Translations under genes and position numbers: made by a program | Assembly: GCA_041691315.1 (NCBI GenBank) | Contig: JBEPUW010000008.1 | Coordinates: forward strand, 1 to 64,000 | Direction of reading: 5' to 3' | DNA: 64,000 nt | Origin: Poindextera sp041691315 | GTDB taxonomy: Bacteria > Pseudomonadota > Alphaproteobacteria > Caulobacterales > Caulobacteraceae | Notes under the pieces: model-generated | Seen by the model: only the letters and a program-made list of their open reading frames with translations | Databases searched by the model: none | Told to the model about the DNA's origin: nothing | Part shown: positions 8,493-17,370 of the stretch, piece by piece | Numbering within the stretch: the stretch's first letter is position 1 | How the letters are laid out: each line of letters opens with the position of its first letter

Positions 8493-9056
8493 ATGCCCGA
8501 ACACCGCGTGGGCACGCCGCCGGAGATGCGCGACCTGGAGTCCTTCCTCTGGTGGGATTTTGACGACCTGGCGACCTGGGTCACCTGGGCGAAGACCCGC
8601 GGATTTACAGCGCCGATGGCGCGGGAGAGCTTCATCGGCGCGGGCGAGGTTCAGCGGGCGCTACGCCGCCTCGAAGCTGCGAACAACGGTGTGCCGGATA
8701 CCTCCGGCGCCGTGGAGCGCCTTAACCAGGCGTTCCTGCACCACGACTTGCGGCCGCATATGGCGGCGTCCGGGGAGCTCGAACTCGCCCGACCGGATCC
8801 CCGAGACCCCGTCGGGCGCATCTTGAAGCTGGTGGTGGACGCGATGGCCAGCGGCGCGTGGCGCCGCTTCAAGCTCTGTCGGGACCCCGGTTGCCGCGCG
8901 TCCTATTTCGACGCCTCGAAGAACGGCGCGAAGACCTGGTGCTCCATGGACACCTGCGGCAGTCGCAACAAGATGCGGCGGTTTCGGGCGCGAGGGGCCC
9001 AGGGCCGATCCAAGCAGACGCCTGGGCAGTCGCGATGTCGCTGGTCATCGAAGTAG
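8493..9056 (+). CDS. CGNR zinc-finger (ABATE-type) regulator
   Basis: 187 aa. The C-terminal third holds FKLCRDPGC-(x)n-TWCSMDTCGSRNKMRRFRAR, the CGNR zinc finger, in which four cysteines bind zinc and CGNR supplies the name. The N-terminal half fits the stress-linked ABATE-like region usual in this family. Such proteins are putative DNA-binding regulators. It is divergent from the epoxide hydrolase gene and overlaps the 3' end of the convergent MerR gene by 12 bases. Confidence 0.85.
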   Translation: MPEHRVGTPPEMRDLESFLWWDFDDLATWVTWAKTRGFTAPMARESFIGAGEVQRALRRLEAANNGVPDTSGAVERLNQAFLHHDLRPHMAASGELELARPDPRDPVGRILKLVVDAMASGAWRRFKLCRDPGCRASYFDASKNGAKTWCSMDTCGSRNKMRRFRARGAQGRSKQTPGQSRCRWSSK

Positions 9057-9473
9057 CGACGTGATCTCCATCGGCCCGAAGACGTCGATCCGGCCGGCCG
9101 AACCGGCCAAAGCTTGAACCAGTCTCTCCATCTCCCCTTTCATCGCATGCAGTTTCTGGAGGTTCTGGTCGAGCGTCGACAATCGGTCTTCGGCGCGCTG
9201 CAGCATTTTGGATCTTGCCGAGGACCGAAGCTCAACCGCCAGATCCTGCGAGGCGACCAGCCGCCCCAGCTCGGACAGCTCGCGGATGTCTCGCAGCGTG
9301 AAGCCAACCGTCTGCAGACTGCGGATGTTCTTGATGCGGTGGAGGTCGGCCGCCGAATAGCACCGGTAGCCGCCCGTCGATCGGTCAGGACATGGGATCA
9401 AGCCCTCGCGTTCGTAGAATCGCACCGTCTGAACATTCACGCCGGCGCGCCTGGCCAGCTCTCCAATCCTCAT
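9045..9473 (-). CDS. MerR-family transcriptional regulator without metal-site cysteines
   Basis: 142 aa. The N-terminal winged helix-turn-helix reads MRIGELARRAGVNVQTVRFYE, followed by GGYRCYSAADLHRI. It continues into the dimerisation coiled coil (residues about 75-125). The C-terminal region has no cysteine pair, so it is not a standard Hg, Cu or Zn sensor. It starts inside the kinase stop (4-base overlap) and is the last gene of a leftward unit with the response regulator and kinase. It may control that unit or the divergent efflux operon, whose promoter region has MerR-type geometry. Confidence 0.9.
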   Translation of the reverse strand: MRIGELARRAGVNVQTVRFYEREGLIPCPDRSTGGYRCYSAADLHRIKNIRSLQTVGFTLRDIRELSELGRLVASQDLAVELRSSARSKMLQRAEDRLSTLDQNLQKLHAMKGEMERLVQALAGSAGRIDVFGPMEITSLLR

Positions 9474-10813
9474 ACCCGGGCCTCCGGCCCGGTCGAGCCC
9501 GGCGCCAGGAGTGGCGCGTGGAGACCCTCCGTTGTGGGAAAGAAGAGGTCGACTTCCAGGCCGCCCGTAGGGCGATTTCGGGCGACCAGATGGCCGCCGT
9601 GCAGGGAGGTGATGCGATCGGCGATCGACAGCCCCAGCCCCACGCCTGCGGAGCCCTGCGCGCGGAAGAAGGGTTCGCAGATCCTAGCCAGATCGGTGGC
9701 CGAAAGGCCTGGACCGGCGTCGGCGACCCTGATGCGGGCGACGCCTCCCACGACCGCCAGAGACACCTCGACCGCCGCGCCGGATGGGCCGAATCGCACG
9801 GCATTTCGCAAAACATTCTCGATCGCGCTCGAGACCAGCGCCTTGTCACCTAAGATTTCGGTGAGCGGGCCTTCCTGCAGTTGGACCGACTTGCCGTCCG
9901 GCTCCCCTTCCAATCGAGCATCCTCGACGGTGTCCTCCAGTAAGGCCCTAAGGTCGAAACAATCGGTGCTCAGCTGCGGGCTCGCTTGAACCCGGGAGTA
10001 TTCGAGAATCTGGCCGATCAGGCCGTCCAGGCGCTCCACCTCGCGATCGATCCGCTGCAGCGCCAGGAGACTCTCCCCCGGATGGTCCTGGCGGAGCAGC
10101 CTTGTTGCGACCCGCAGCCGTGCAAGCGGCGAGCGCAGCTCGTGAGAGATGTCCCGCAGCAGGTGTTCCTTGGACTCGATCAGGGCCCGCAGGTGCGCGG
10201 TCATCTGGTCGATGTCTCGCGCAAGGCCTCCGACTTCGTCGCGGCGGCGCGCGATGCTCTCGGCCATCGGCGTCTCGATCGCGCCGGCCGCGATTGTGCG
10301 GACGCTCTGGCGCAATCGCTCGACGGGCTTGGCCAGCTGCCGCGCCAAGGCCGCCGACCCCACGCCGCTCACCGCGATGGCTAGGACCAGAAGCATTACC
10401 GGCTGGAACGCCAACTGCCAGGCTCCGAACGAGATGTTGCTCGTCCGCCGCACGTACATCCGGTAGGGCGCGCCGCCCGGCATGGCGATCCTGGGAACTA
10501 TCGCGCCGGTCGCGCCCGGGAGCGGACGTCCGGCCAGCGGGCGGCCGAGCATCTCGTGGCCGGTGTCGTCGACGAAGTAGAACTGCAGTTCCGGGTGGGT
10601 GTGGCGCTGACCCATGATCCACAGGCCCAGGTCGTCGCGACCGCCTTTGCGCACCTCCAGTTGCGCCGACTGGGCGAGGGTCGTTGGCGAGATCCGGTCG
10701 ATGTCCTCGGCGCGCTTCAGGGCGAGGCCGTAGCTCACCGCCAGGGCGGCCGCCAGGGTCAGCGCCATCACCAGCCAGTAGGACAGCCAGATGCGACCGA
10801 ACAAGCTGCTCAT
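9470..10813 (-). CDS. Sensor histidine kinase (CpxA/EnvZ type)
   Basis: 447 aa. It has a transmembrane helix at about 8-31, a periplasmic loop of roughly 100 residues and a second helix at about 136-155. HAMP (LAKPVERLRQSVR) and HisKA follow, with the phospho-acceptor H224 in RDISHELRSPLARL. The C-terminal HATPase_c domain shows ENVLRNAVRFG, DAGPGL and GVGLGLSIA. It is co-directional and overlaps the response-regulator gene upstream and the MerR gene downstream by 4 bases each, so it is translationally coupled. Adjacent cytochrome and efflux genes suggest it senses envelope or redox stress, which is inference. Confidence 0.93.
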   Translation of the reverse strand: MSSLFGRIWLSYWLVMALTLAAALAVSYGLALKRAEDIDRISPTTLAQSAQLEVRKGGRDDLGLWIMGQRHTHPELQFYFVDDTGHEMLGRPLAGRPLPGATGAIVPRIAMPGGAPYRMYVRRTSNISFGAWQLAFQPVMLLVLAIAVSGVGSAALARQLAKPVERLRQSVRTIAAGAIETPMAESIARRRDEVGGLARDIDQMTAHLRALIESKEHLLRDISHELRSPLARLRVATRLLRQDHPGESLLALQRIDREVERLDGLIGQILEYSRVQASPQLSTDCFDLRALLEDTVEDARLEGEPDGKSVQLQEGPLTEILGDKALVSSAIENVLRNAVRFGPSGAAVEVSLAVVGGVARIRVADAGPGLSATDLARICEPFFRAQGSAGVGLGLSIADRITSLHGGHLVARNRPTGGLEVDLFFPTTEGLHAPLLAPGSTGPEARV

Positions 10814-11511
10814 TCGCGGCCGTCGGAGATCGTCAGCGAATAGCCCGAACCTCGAATGGCGCGGATCTCGACCCCCTGCACCGGAGATAGGTGCAGCTTC
10901 CGGCGCAGGTTGGAGACATGGGTGTCGATGCTTCGGTCGAACGGTGTCAGCGCCCGGCCAAGCGCTCGTTCCGTCAGGATCGCGCGGGAGTGCAACGCCC
11001 CGGGCTCACAGGCCAGGAGGTCGAGGACCATGAACTCGGCGGAGGTCAGCCGCGCCTCAACGCCGCGAACCGTGGCGGTCATCGCTGCCGGATTGAGGGT
11101 CAGCGGCCCGATGGCGAAAGGGTCTCGCGTGCGAAACGCCAGGCGAAGCCGCCGCAGCACCGCGCGGATGCGAGCATTGAGCTCCATCGGATCGAACGGC
11201 TTGGCCAGGTAGTCGTCGGCCCCAAGCTCCAGGCCCACGATCCGGTCCTGCGCTTGACCTCTTGCGGTCACCATGATGATCGGGACATCGCGCTCGCTGC
11301 GGATGCTCTGGAGCGTCTCCAGGCCGTCCAGGTCCGGCATCATGATGTCGAGGACGATCAGGTCGGGCGTCTCGGTCTTCAGGCACTCAAGGGCGAGCCG
11401 CCCACTGGCGGCGTGAAGGGTCACGAAGCCCTGGCTGGCGAGGAACTCACCCAGCATGCGGACGAACTCCTCGTCGTCGTCGACGATCAGCACCTGGGCC
11501 GGCTGTTCCAT
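10810..11511 (-). CDS. OmpR/CpxR-type response regulator
   Basis: 233 aa from the ATG at 11511, where the receiver domain begins; an upstream start at 11673 would add unrelated sequence overlapping the cytochrome b gene. AAGGA lies just before the ATG. The acidic pocket DDDE is at 11-14, the phosphorylated aspartate is D55 (VLDIMMPD), and VTARG and the KPFDP lysine follow. The C-terminal winged helix ends RAIRGSGYSLT, typical of the OmpR class. It overlaps the kinase by 4 bases. Confidence 0.93.
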   Translation of the reverse strand: MEQPAQVLIVDDDEEFVRMLGEFLASQGFVTLHAASGRLALECLKTETPDLIVLDIMMPDLDGLETLQSIRSERDVPIIMVTARGQAQDRIVGLELGADDYLAKPFDPMELNARIRAVLRRLRLAFRTRDPFAIGPLTLNPAAMTATVRGVEARLTSAEFMVLDLLACEPGALHSRAILTERALGRALTPFDRSIDTHVSNLRRKLHLSPVQGVEIRAIRGSGYSLTISDGRE

Positions 11512-11600
11512 CGTCCTTGTCCTCGCCGCCAGACCCCAGCTGCGCGGCGCCGACCAAGGCCCATCGCGCCGCGCGAGACCATCATTCACAGAAATCGCTC

Positions 11601-12275
11601 TCATGGGGAATCCAGTCGCAAGAGGCCCATCGTGACTAGGAGAGCGAGCGCGATCCCGGGGATCGGAACCCACCAGGGGCGAAGGTGCGGCGGGGTGGTC
11701 GTCGCGGGCAATCTTTTTCGCCCGTGGAGCATCGGGCCGATCAGGTTGTCACCGAACGCCAGGTGCAGGAGGACGACAGCAACATGGAGACCCACGAGGC
11801 TCAGCAAGCCGTCGAATGCGAGCGTATGGACCTGGTTCGCGATGGCGACGTCGCTGTCGCTGAGGCGAGCCGAAAAAGGCCCGGCGGCCAACCCGTCGCG
11901 ATCGACGCTGAAGAGCCCGGAGAAGACCTGCAGGCTCAGGAGGAGCAGCAGGGCCAGGACGCTCCAGCCGCCGAGCGGATTGTGGCCGACGGTCTGGGGC
12001 CCCTGCCCGCGCACGTAACGCCACACCTGTCTCGGGCCGCGCAGGAACTCTGCAAACCGAGCGGTTGGCGGTCCGGCGAAACCCCAGTAGACGCGGAAGA
12101 CGAGGAGACCGGTTGCGGCATAGCCGCAAAGCCGGTGGAGGCCCATTCGATCGACCGAATAGGTCCACCAGCATCCCGCGACGGCGGCGATCAGCAGGAG
12201 GTGAAAGATCCGTGTGGGGGCGTCCCAGACCATCACCAGCGCCCGCTCCTTGGCCTGAGCGTCGGGCATGGTCAA
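11601..12275 (-). CDS. Cytochrome b561-type membrane protein
   Basis: 224 aa with four or five hydrophobic helices. Histidines suited to bis-heme ligation occur in TRIFHLLLI, GLHRLCGY, QVHTLAFDG and GLHVAVVLLH. It belongs to the Ni/Fe-hydrogenase / di-heme cytochrome b561 superfamily. Its ATG overlaps the stop of the cytochrome c' gene (ATGA), so a cytochrome c'-b561 pair is made together, probably passing electrons between the quinone pool and the periplasm. It lies 89 bases upstream of the two-component genes on the same strand. Confidence 0.88.
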   Translation of the reverse strand: MTMPDAQAKERALVMVWDAPTRIFHLLLIAAVAGCWWTYSVDRMGLHRLCGYAATGLLVFRVYWGFAGPPTARFAEFLRGPRQVWRYVRGQGPQTVGHNPLGGWSVLALLLLLSLQVFSGLFSVDRDGLAAGPFSARLSDSDVAIANQVHTLAFDGLLSLVGLHVAVVLLHLAFGDNLIGPMLHGRKRLPATTTPPHLRPWWVPIPGIALALLVTMGLLRLDSP

Positions 12276-12727
12276 AATCGGCTGAGATAGTCTTCGTGGC
12301 AGGACTGGCAGGCTTCACCCACCGCTCGCTGCTGCACGCGCATGCGGCCCACATCGCCGGCTCGCGCGGCGATGTCCAATTGGGCCAGGGCCGACGACAA
12401 CGCCCCGGCCTTGGCCCGGAAGTCCCCGGCGGAGGTCCAGACCTCGCGCCTGGCGTCGGTGCGGGCGCCATTGTCCGGCCCGGTGCCGGCGATGAACCAG
12501 GAGGGCAGCTGTCGCGCCAATTCTACCTCTCGCGCCGCAGCCTGGCTCACCACGGCCGCCCGGGGCGAGGCTTGCATCAACTCGCCCTTGATGGAGCGGT
12601 GGAGGTTCAGCAGCGTCTTGAAGTTGGACTGGCGTGTGCGGACGATCGTCGTGACGTCGATTGAGGCCTCAGCGACGCCGGCGACGGCCAGGACCACGAG
12701 GACAGCGCCGAGAAGGCGGATGCGCAT
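12272..12727 (-). CDS. Cytochrome c' (class II c-type cytochrome)
   Basis: 151 aa. A signal peptide (RLLGAVLVVLAVAGVAEA) is followed by a helical-bundle domain. A single heme-attachment motif CQSCH lies at residues 140-144, close to the C-terminus, as is diagnostic for class II cytochromes. Cytochromes c' bind NO or CO or act as electron carriers in the periplasm. It is the first gene of the leftward unit and is divergent from the efflux operon. Confidence 0.9.
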   Translation of the reverse strand: MRIRLLGAVLVVLAVAGVAEASIDVTTIVRTRQSNFKTLLNLHRSIKGELMQASPRAAVVSQAAAREVELARQLPSWFIAGTGPDNGARTDARREVWTSAGDFRAKAGALSSALAQLDIAARAGDVGRMRVQQRAVGEACQSCHEDYLSRF

Positions 12728-12888
12728 GGGAAAAGCTCATTTGAACAATCCGCCTTGGGATTGACGCCGAGTTAGACAGATCGCGCGCCCCAACGGGAAA
12801 TCTTTGCACAACTTTGCCTAGGACTTTGACCGCCTTTCGGGAACCCGACGCGGCGTGAACAATGTTCCAGGGCTCATTGCGTCGCCCC

Positions 12889-12919
12889 TTGACCTTACAC
12901 CTTGGTATAGACCGCAGGT
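12889..12919 (+). promoter_or_regulatory. Possible MerR-type promoter of the efflux operon
   Basis: TTGACC (12889-12894) is followed by a near-palindrome TACACC-TT-GGTATA (12896-12909). A 19-20 bp spacing leads to a weak -10 candidate (gcaggt). The dyad centre lies 8-9 bases from the -35, as in MerR-family operators. The -10 is poor, so this is tentative. Confidence 0.3.
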
Positions 12920-12988
12920 TCATCGACAGACGGTTCGGAACCTTCTTTCGATGTACATGAGACTGCTCGCCACATCTGCGTTGTCTCG

Positions 12989-14191
12989 ATGGTCGCCACA
13001 GCCAATTTTTGGCCGGCGCGATCGGACGAAGCCGTGACCGATCGATCGACCGGCGACTTGCCCCGGCGTGGGGCGGACTCCATCGACTCGGCCGATGCGG
13101 ACGGCCATCCCCGGCCGCGGCGCAGGCGCCGCGCCGTCTTGTGGGTGGCGACATTGGTCATCATGCTGCTGGTCGCCACAGGCCTTGGCTTTTGGATCGT
13201 GCTGGCGCCGAAACCCGCGCTGCCTGCGACCCAGGCCTGGGTGGCGGCGGGGAGCCGCGTCGCCGCCAAGACCGTGGCCGCGACCGGGTCGGTCAGGCTC
13301 AAGACCGGGAGTACGGTCCGCATCGGCTCGCAGCTGTCGGGGATCGTGCAGCAGCTCAATGTCACCGTGGGCGCCCATGTGAACCGGGGCGACGTGATCG
13401 CCGAAATCGACGCCAGGCCCGTGCGGGCGAAGGTGGAGCAAGCCAAGGCGCAGGTCGCCCGAAATGAGGCCCTGGCGCTGAAGGCCGGCGCCGACGCGCG
13501 CCGCGCCAACATCCTGTTCGCCGATGGCGGCATCTCAGCTCAGCAGCTCGACGACGCCAAGTCCGCCGCCGCCGTCGCCGATGCGAGCCTCGAGGCGTCG
13601 CGCCGCGACCTGGCCGCGGCCGCCATCGACCTGAACTACGTGGCGATCCGCGCGCCGATTTCCGGAGTTGTGGCCTCGGTCGCCACCCAGCGCGGCGAGA
13701 CCGTTGCCGCCGCCTTCGCCACCCCGACCTTCGTCACCATCATCCAGCCCTCAGCGCTTGAGGTGGTGGCCTTCGTCGACGAAGCCGACATCGGCGACGT
13801 TCGTCCGGGCGAAACGGCCGAGTTCACGGTCGAGGCGTGGCCGGACCGCAGCTTCGCCGGAACCGTCGAGCGGATCGCGCCGGTCGCAACCGTGGTCTCG
13901 GGCGTCATCAACTACGAAGTCGCCATTCGCATCGATGGCGATGTCTCGGCGCTGAAGCCCGACATGACCGCCAACGTCACCCTCACCACGGCGCGCCGCA
14001 CCATCGTCACCGTCCCGGCGGGCGCCGTCCGAAGGACCCCCAGCGGCTCCGTCGTCACCGTGCGCGACGCTCAGGGGCGTCCGTCCGTCCGGCAGGTGCG
14101 CGTCGATCAGACCCGCGACGGCCTGACCGATCTCAGCCGCGGCGTCGCCGTCGGCGAACCCGTGCTCGTCGAAACAGGAGGCCGCAAATGA
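12989..14191 (+). CDS. Periplasmic adaptor of MacAB-type efflux (HlyD/MFP family)
   Basis: 400 aa from the ATG at 12989; a GTG at 13034 is an alternative start. One N-terminal membrane helix (about 49-70) is preceded by an arginine-rich stretch. The barrel-sandwich hybrid half-motifs are VRIGSQLSGIVQQLNVTVGAHVNRGDVIAEID and LNYVAIRAPISGVVASV, separated by a helical hairpin (about 145-205). The C-terminal beta-barrel follows. It bridges the inner-membrane ABC transporter to a TolC-like channel. The stop overlaps the ATPase start by 4 bases. Gene symbol withheld because macA orthology cannot be shown. Confidence 0.9.
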   Translation: MVATANFWPARSDEAVTDRSTGDLPRRGADSIDSADADGHPRPRRRRRAVLWVATLVIMLLVATGLGFWIVLAPKPALPATQAWVAAGSRVAAKTVAATGSVRLKTGSTVRIGSQLSGIVQQLNVTVGAHVNRGDVIAEIDARPVRAKVEQAKAQVARNEALALKAGADARRANILFADGGISAQQLDDAKSAAAVADASLEASRRDLAAAAIDLNYVAIRAPISGVVASVATQRGETVAAAFATPTFVTIIQPSALEVVAFVDEADIGDVRPGETAEFTVEAWPDRSFAGTVERIAPVATVVSGVINYEVAIRIDGDVSALKPDMTANVTLTTARRTIVTVPAGAVRRTPSGSVVTVRDAQGRPSVRQVRVDQTRDGLTDLSRGVAVGEPVLVETGGRK

Positions 14192-14853
14192 TTCAGGTCG
14201 AAGGCATAACCAAGTCATTTCCCACCAAGGGGAAGGCGGTGACAGCGCTTCGCGATGTCAGCTTCAGCATTGCCAAGGGCGAGTTCGTGGTGATCCGCGG
14301 CCCCTCAGGTTCGGGCAAGTCCTCCCTCCTGAACCTGCTGGGCTGCCTGGACCGCCCGACCGCCGGCGCCTACCGGCTCGACGGCGAGGACGTCTCGGCC
14401 CTCGCCGACGGAGCGCTGTCCCGGGTTCGCGCGCACAAGGTCGGGTTCGTCTTCCAGGCCTTCAACCTGCTGCAGCGGACAACGGCGGTCGAGAATGTCG
14501 AACTGCCGATGATCTACGCCGATCGCAAGGTCGATCGCGCCGCGGCGATCACCGCGCTCAAGCGCGTCGGGCTTGAGGACCGGCGAAATCACTATCCAGC
14601 CCAGCTTTCGGGGGGTGAGCAGCAGCGGGTGGCGATCGCGCGCGCCCTCATCAACGACCCGGCGTTGATCCTGGCCGACGAACCGACCGGCAATCTCGAT
14701 CAGGCCGCCGGCGACAACATCATGGCGATCCTGGCCGCGCTGAACGCCGAGGGCCGCACCATCGTCATGGTCACCCACGACGACGGCGTCGCCGCCAAGG
14801 CCGGGCGGTCGCTCACCCTGAAGGACGGCAAGCTGACGGAGCAAACGAGATGA
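14188..14853 (+). CDS. ABC transporter ATPase (MacB/LolD type)
   Basis: 221 aa from the ATG at 14188 inside the adaptor's stop (ATGA). Walker A is GPSGSGKSS, the Q-loop is FVFQAFNLL, the signature is LSGGEQQRVAIARAL, Walker B is LILADEPTGNLD and the H-loop is VTHDD. The ATPase is a separate polypeptide here, whereas E. coli MacB has ATPase and permease fused. It powers the mechanotransmission pump with the two downstream permeases and overlaps the first of them by 4 bases. Confidence 0.95.
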   Translation: MIQVEGITKSFPTKGKAVTALRDVSFSIAKGEFVVIRGPSGSGKSSLLNLLGCLDRPTAGAYRLDGEDVSALADGALSRVRAHKVGFVFQAFNLLQRTTAVENVELPMIYADRKVDRAAAITALKRVGLEDRRNHYPAQLSGGEQQRVAIARALINDPALILADEPTGNLDQAAGDNIMAILAALNAEGRTIVMVTHDDGVAAKAGRSLTLKDGKLTEQTR

Positions 14854-16073
14854 ACAATCGAGGGATGATCTTGGGGGTCTTGCGTTCCCTGTGGCGCCGC
14901 AAGGTCCGATCGACGCTGATGATGGCCGGCGTTGTCGTGGGCGTCGCCTCGCTCACCCTGCTTTCGGCCATCGGCGCGGGCACAAAGCAGGTCACCATCA
15001 GTCGTTTCAAGAACATGCTGGGGACCTTCGACACGGTCATCGTGCAGCCGGGCGGCGCCAAGAACCGAGGCATGGTCACGGTGTCGAACACCGATGCGAC
15101 GCTGAGCTTCGACGACGCTTCGGCCATAGCCGGACAGGTCCCGACAATCCGCCAGGTCGTCGAAGTCCTGAACGTCCTCGACGGCGACATCAGCTACAGC
15201 GACCGCCACGAGACCGCCGGGGTGTTTGGGGTCTCGCCCAACTGGACCGACGTCCGCGGCGACCGCGCGGCGGCCGGCGACTTCTTCGATCAGGGCGATG
15301 TGGACTCGCTGAACCGCGTCGCCGTGCTGGGCGCCGACCTCAAGGCGAAGCTGTTCCCCTCGGAAGACCCGATCGGCAAGACCATCCGCATCGGCAATGT
15401 ACCTTTCGTGGTCAAGGGTGTGCTCGCACCGCGCGGCGTCGGCCCGACCGGCCAGACGCTGGACAACCTGCTCTATGTTCCGGTGTCGACGGCCTCGAAG
15501 CGCCTGTTCAACCGCGACTACCTCACCATGGTCATCGCGCAGCTGAGGGACGAGAACCAGAGCAAGCTGGCCGTGACGCAGATCAAGACGCTCCTGCGGG
15601 AACGGCATCACCTGGCGCCAGGGGTCCTCGACAATTTCTCCCTCAGCAGTCCGCGCGCGATCATCGGCCAGATCAGCGCCATGGGATCCGCCGTCGGCCG
15701 CCTGCTCAATATGGTGGCGATGATGGCCATGATCCTGGGCGGGATCGTGATCCTCAGCGTCATGTTCATCGGCATCGCCGCGCGCCGGCGCGAAATTGGC
15801 CTTCGCCGGGCGGCCGGTGCGAGCCGTAACGCCATCATGGTGCAATTCCTGCTGGAGGCGAGCACGCTATCGGTGCTCGGCGCTGCGATCGGGATCGTGC
15901 TGGGGGTCATCGGGACGCAGATCGTGGGCATGGTCCAACACCTGCCGTTCATCGTCGATCCTGTGGCGATGGGCGAGGCCCTGGCAATGGCGCTCGTGAT
16001 CGGCCTGGTGTTCGGCTCGCTGCCGGCGTGGCGAGCGGCGCGCGTCGACCCGGCCACCGCGCTCCGCGACTGA
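14850..16073 (+). CDS. ABC transporter permease, MacB/FtsX family (first of two)
   Basis: 407 aa. The N-terminal helix (RKVRSTLMMAGVVVGVASL) is followed by a large periplasmic MacB-PCD domain (about 45-270). Three C-terminal FtsX helices follow, with the RRREIGLRRAAGASR coupling region. The ATG overlaps the ATPase stop. It is probably one half of a heterodimeric transmembrane domain with the next gene. Confidence 0.92.
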   Translation: MNNRGMILGVLRSLWRRKVRSTLMMAGVVVGVASLTLLSAIGAGTKQVTISRFKNMLGTFDTVIVQPGGAKNRGMVTVSNTDATLSFDDASAIAGQVPTIRQVVEVLNVLDGDISYSDRHETAGVFGVSPNWTDVRGDRAAAGDFFDQGDVDSLNRVAVLGADLKAKLFPSEDPIGKTIRIGNVPFVVKGVLAPRGVGPTGQTLDNLLYVPVSTASKRLFNRDYLTMVIAQLRDENQSKLAVTQIKTLLRERHHLAPGVLDNFSLSSPRAIIGQISAMGSAVGRLLNMVAMMAMILGGIVILSVMFIGIAARRREIGLRRAAGASRNAIMVQFLLEASTLSVLGAAIGIVLGVIGTQIVGMVQHLPFIVDPVAMGEALAMALVIGLVFGSLPAWRAARVDPATALRD

Positions 16074-16085
16074 CCTGAGACGCAG

Positions 16086-17312
16086 GTGTCACGCCGTCAA
16101 TGGCAGCTTCTCGGCGTGGCGCTGCGCGGGACCCTGCGGTTCCGTCTGCAGACGACGCTGGTCGCCCTGGCGGCGATCAGCGGGGTCGCGGCGGTCGTCG
16201 CCTCCTCCGCCTACGCCCAGTCCGGCGCCCGCGCTATCCTCGCCCGTTACGAGGCGCTGGGCACGAAGATGGTGGTGATCGCCCCGGCGGCGAGCCGAGC
16301 CGTCGGCGGTCGCGCGCGGACCGGCGCCGCGGTGACGACCCTGACGCTCGCGGACTACCGCGCCATCCGCGCGGCCCGGTCCGACATCACCGCGGCCTCG
16401 GCCAGCGTCACGGGCAGCTTTCGGCTACGGGCCGGCGACCTGACGAAGTCGGTGATCGTTATCGCCTGCGAGCCGGACTATTTCGCGATCAAACATTGGC
16501 CGGCGGTCCAGGGGGCGATCTTCGATTCGGGCGCCGCGCGTGACGCCACGCGGGTTGTTCTGCTTGGGCGAGGCGCCTCCCGCGACCTCTTCGGAGACTC
16601 CGATCCCACGGGACGGCGGTTGACCATCAATCGCGTACCGTTCGTGGTCGCCGGAGTCATGGAAGAACGGGGCCGCCGGCTGGACGGCTCCGACGAGGAC
16701 GATCAGGTCTATGTGCCGCTGGCCGCCGGTATGCACCGCCTGATGAACGTCGACAATCTGGGCGCCATCATGCTGCAGGCCGACACCGCCGCTTCAGTCC
16801 AGCCGCTTGCGGCGGGCGCGGCGGCCTTGATTGCGACCCGGCATCGCCGTTTCGGCGCCCGCCTGCCGGACTTCCAGGTCACCAATCAGCAGCAATTGAT
16901 GGATGACCAGCTGGCCGCGTTCGGGAGGTTCTCTTTCCTCGTGCGCTGGATCTCGCTGAGCGCGCTGGCGGTGTGCGCGGTGGGCGTCACGGCTATCTGC
17001 TGGATATCCGTCAACGGGCGCCAGGCCGACATCGGCGGCATGCGGGCGTTGGGCGCCCGACGAGGGGACATCTGGCTTCAATTCACTGCCGAGACCCTGA
17101 CGCCGGGTCTCCTGGGCGCGGCGTGCGGACTGGCTTTGGGCTATGGAGGCGCTCTCACGCTCGAGGCTGCGCTCGGTCAACCCTCGTGGTTCGACTGGAC
17201 CGCGGCTATTGTCGATGCGCTCATTTGCACCAGCCTCTTCGCCGGCGTGACCGGTGCGACCAGCGTTCGCGCGCTGCAAATACCACCCGCGGCGGCGATG
17301 GCGGGCGCCTAG
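16086..17312 (+). CDS. ABC transporter permease, MacB/FtsX family (second of two)
   Basis: 408 aa with a GTG start. The layout matches the upstream permease: an N-terminal helix, a periplasmic domain with VVLLGRGASRDLFGDSDPTG, and a C-terminal three-helix FtsX part containing GRQADIGGMRALGARRGDI. It is paralogous to but divergent from its neighbour, 12 bases downstream of it. Two different permeases with one ATPase suggest an asymmetric pump. Confidence 0.9.
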   Translation: MSRRQWQLLGVALRGTLRFRLQTTLVALAAISGVAAVVASSAYAQSGARAILARYEALGTKMVVIAPAASRAVGGRARTGAAVTTLTLADYRAIRAARSDITAASASVTGSFRLRAGDLTKSVIVIACEPDYFAIKHWPAVQGAIFDSGAARDATRVVLLGRGASRDLFGDSDPTGRRLTINRVPFVVAGVMEERGRRLDGSDEDDQVYVPLAAGMHRLMNVDNLGAIMLQADTAASVQPLAAGAAALIATRHRRFGARLPDFQVTNQQQLMDDQLAAFGRFSFLVRWISLSALAVCAVGVTAICWISVNGRQADIGGMRALGARRGDIWLQFTAETLTPGLLGAACGLALGYGGALTLEAALGQPSWFDWTAAIVDALICTSLFAGVTGATSVRALQIPPAAAMAGA

Positions 17313-17370
17313 GTCGTTCCAGGCGGATTTGAAGGCGGCGATCCATTGGCTCTCAGCGGGCCCGGTCGTG

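Noticed and set aside
10891..12018. 375-codon plus-strand frame over the response regulator and cytochrome b genes
   Set aside because: Antisense of motif-bearing genes.
13636..14218. Minus-strand frames opposite the efflux adaptor
   Set aside because: Shadows of a clear HlyD-type gene.
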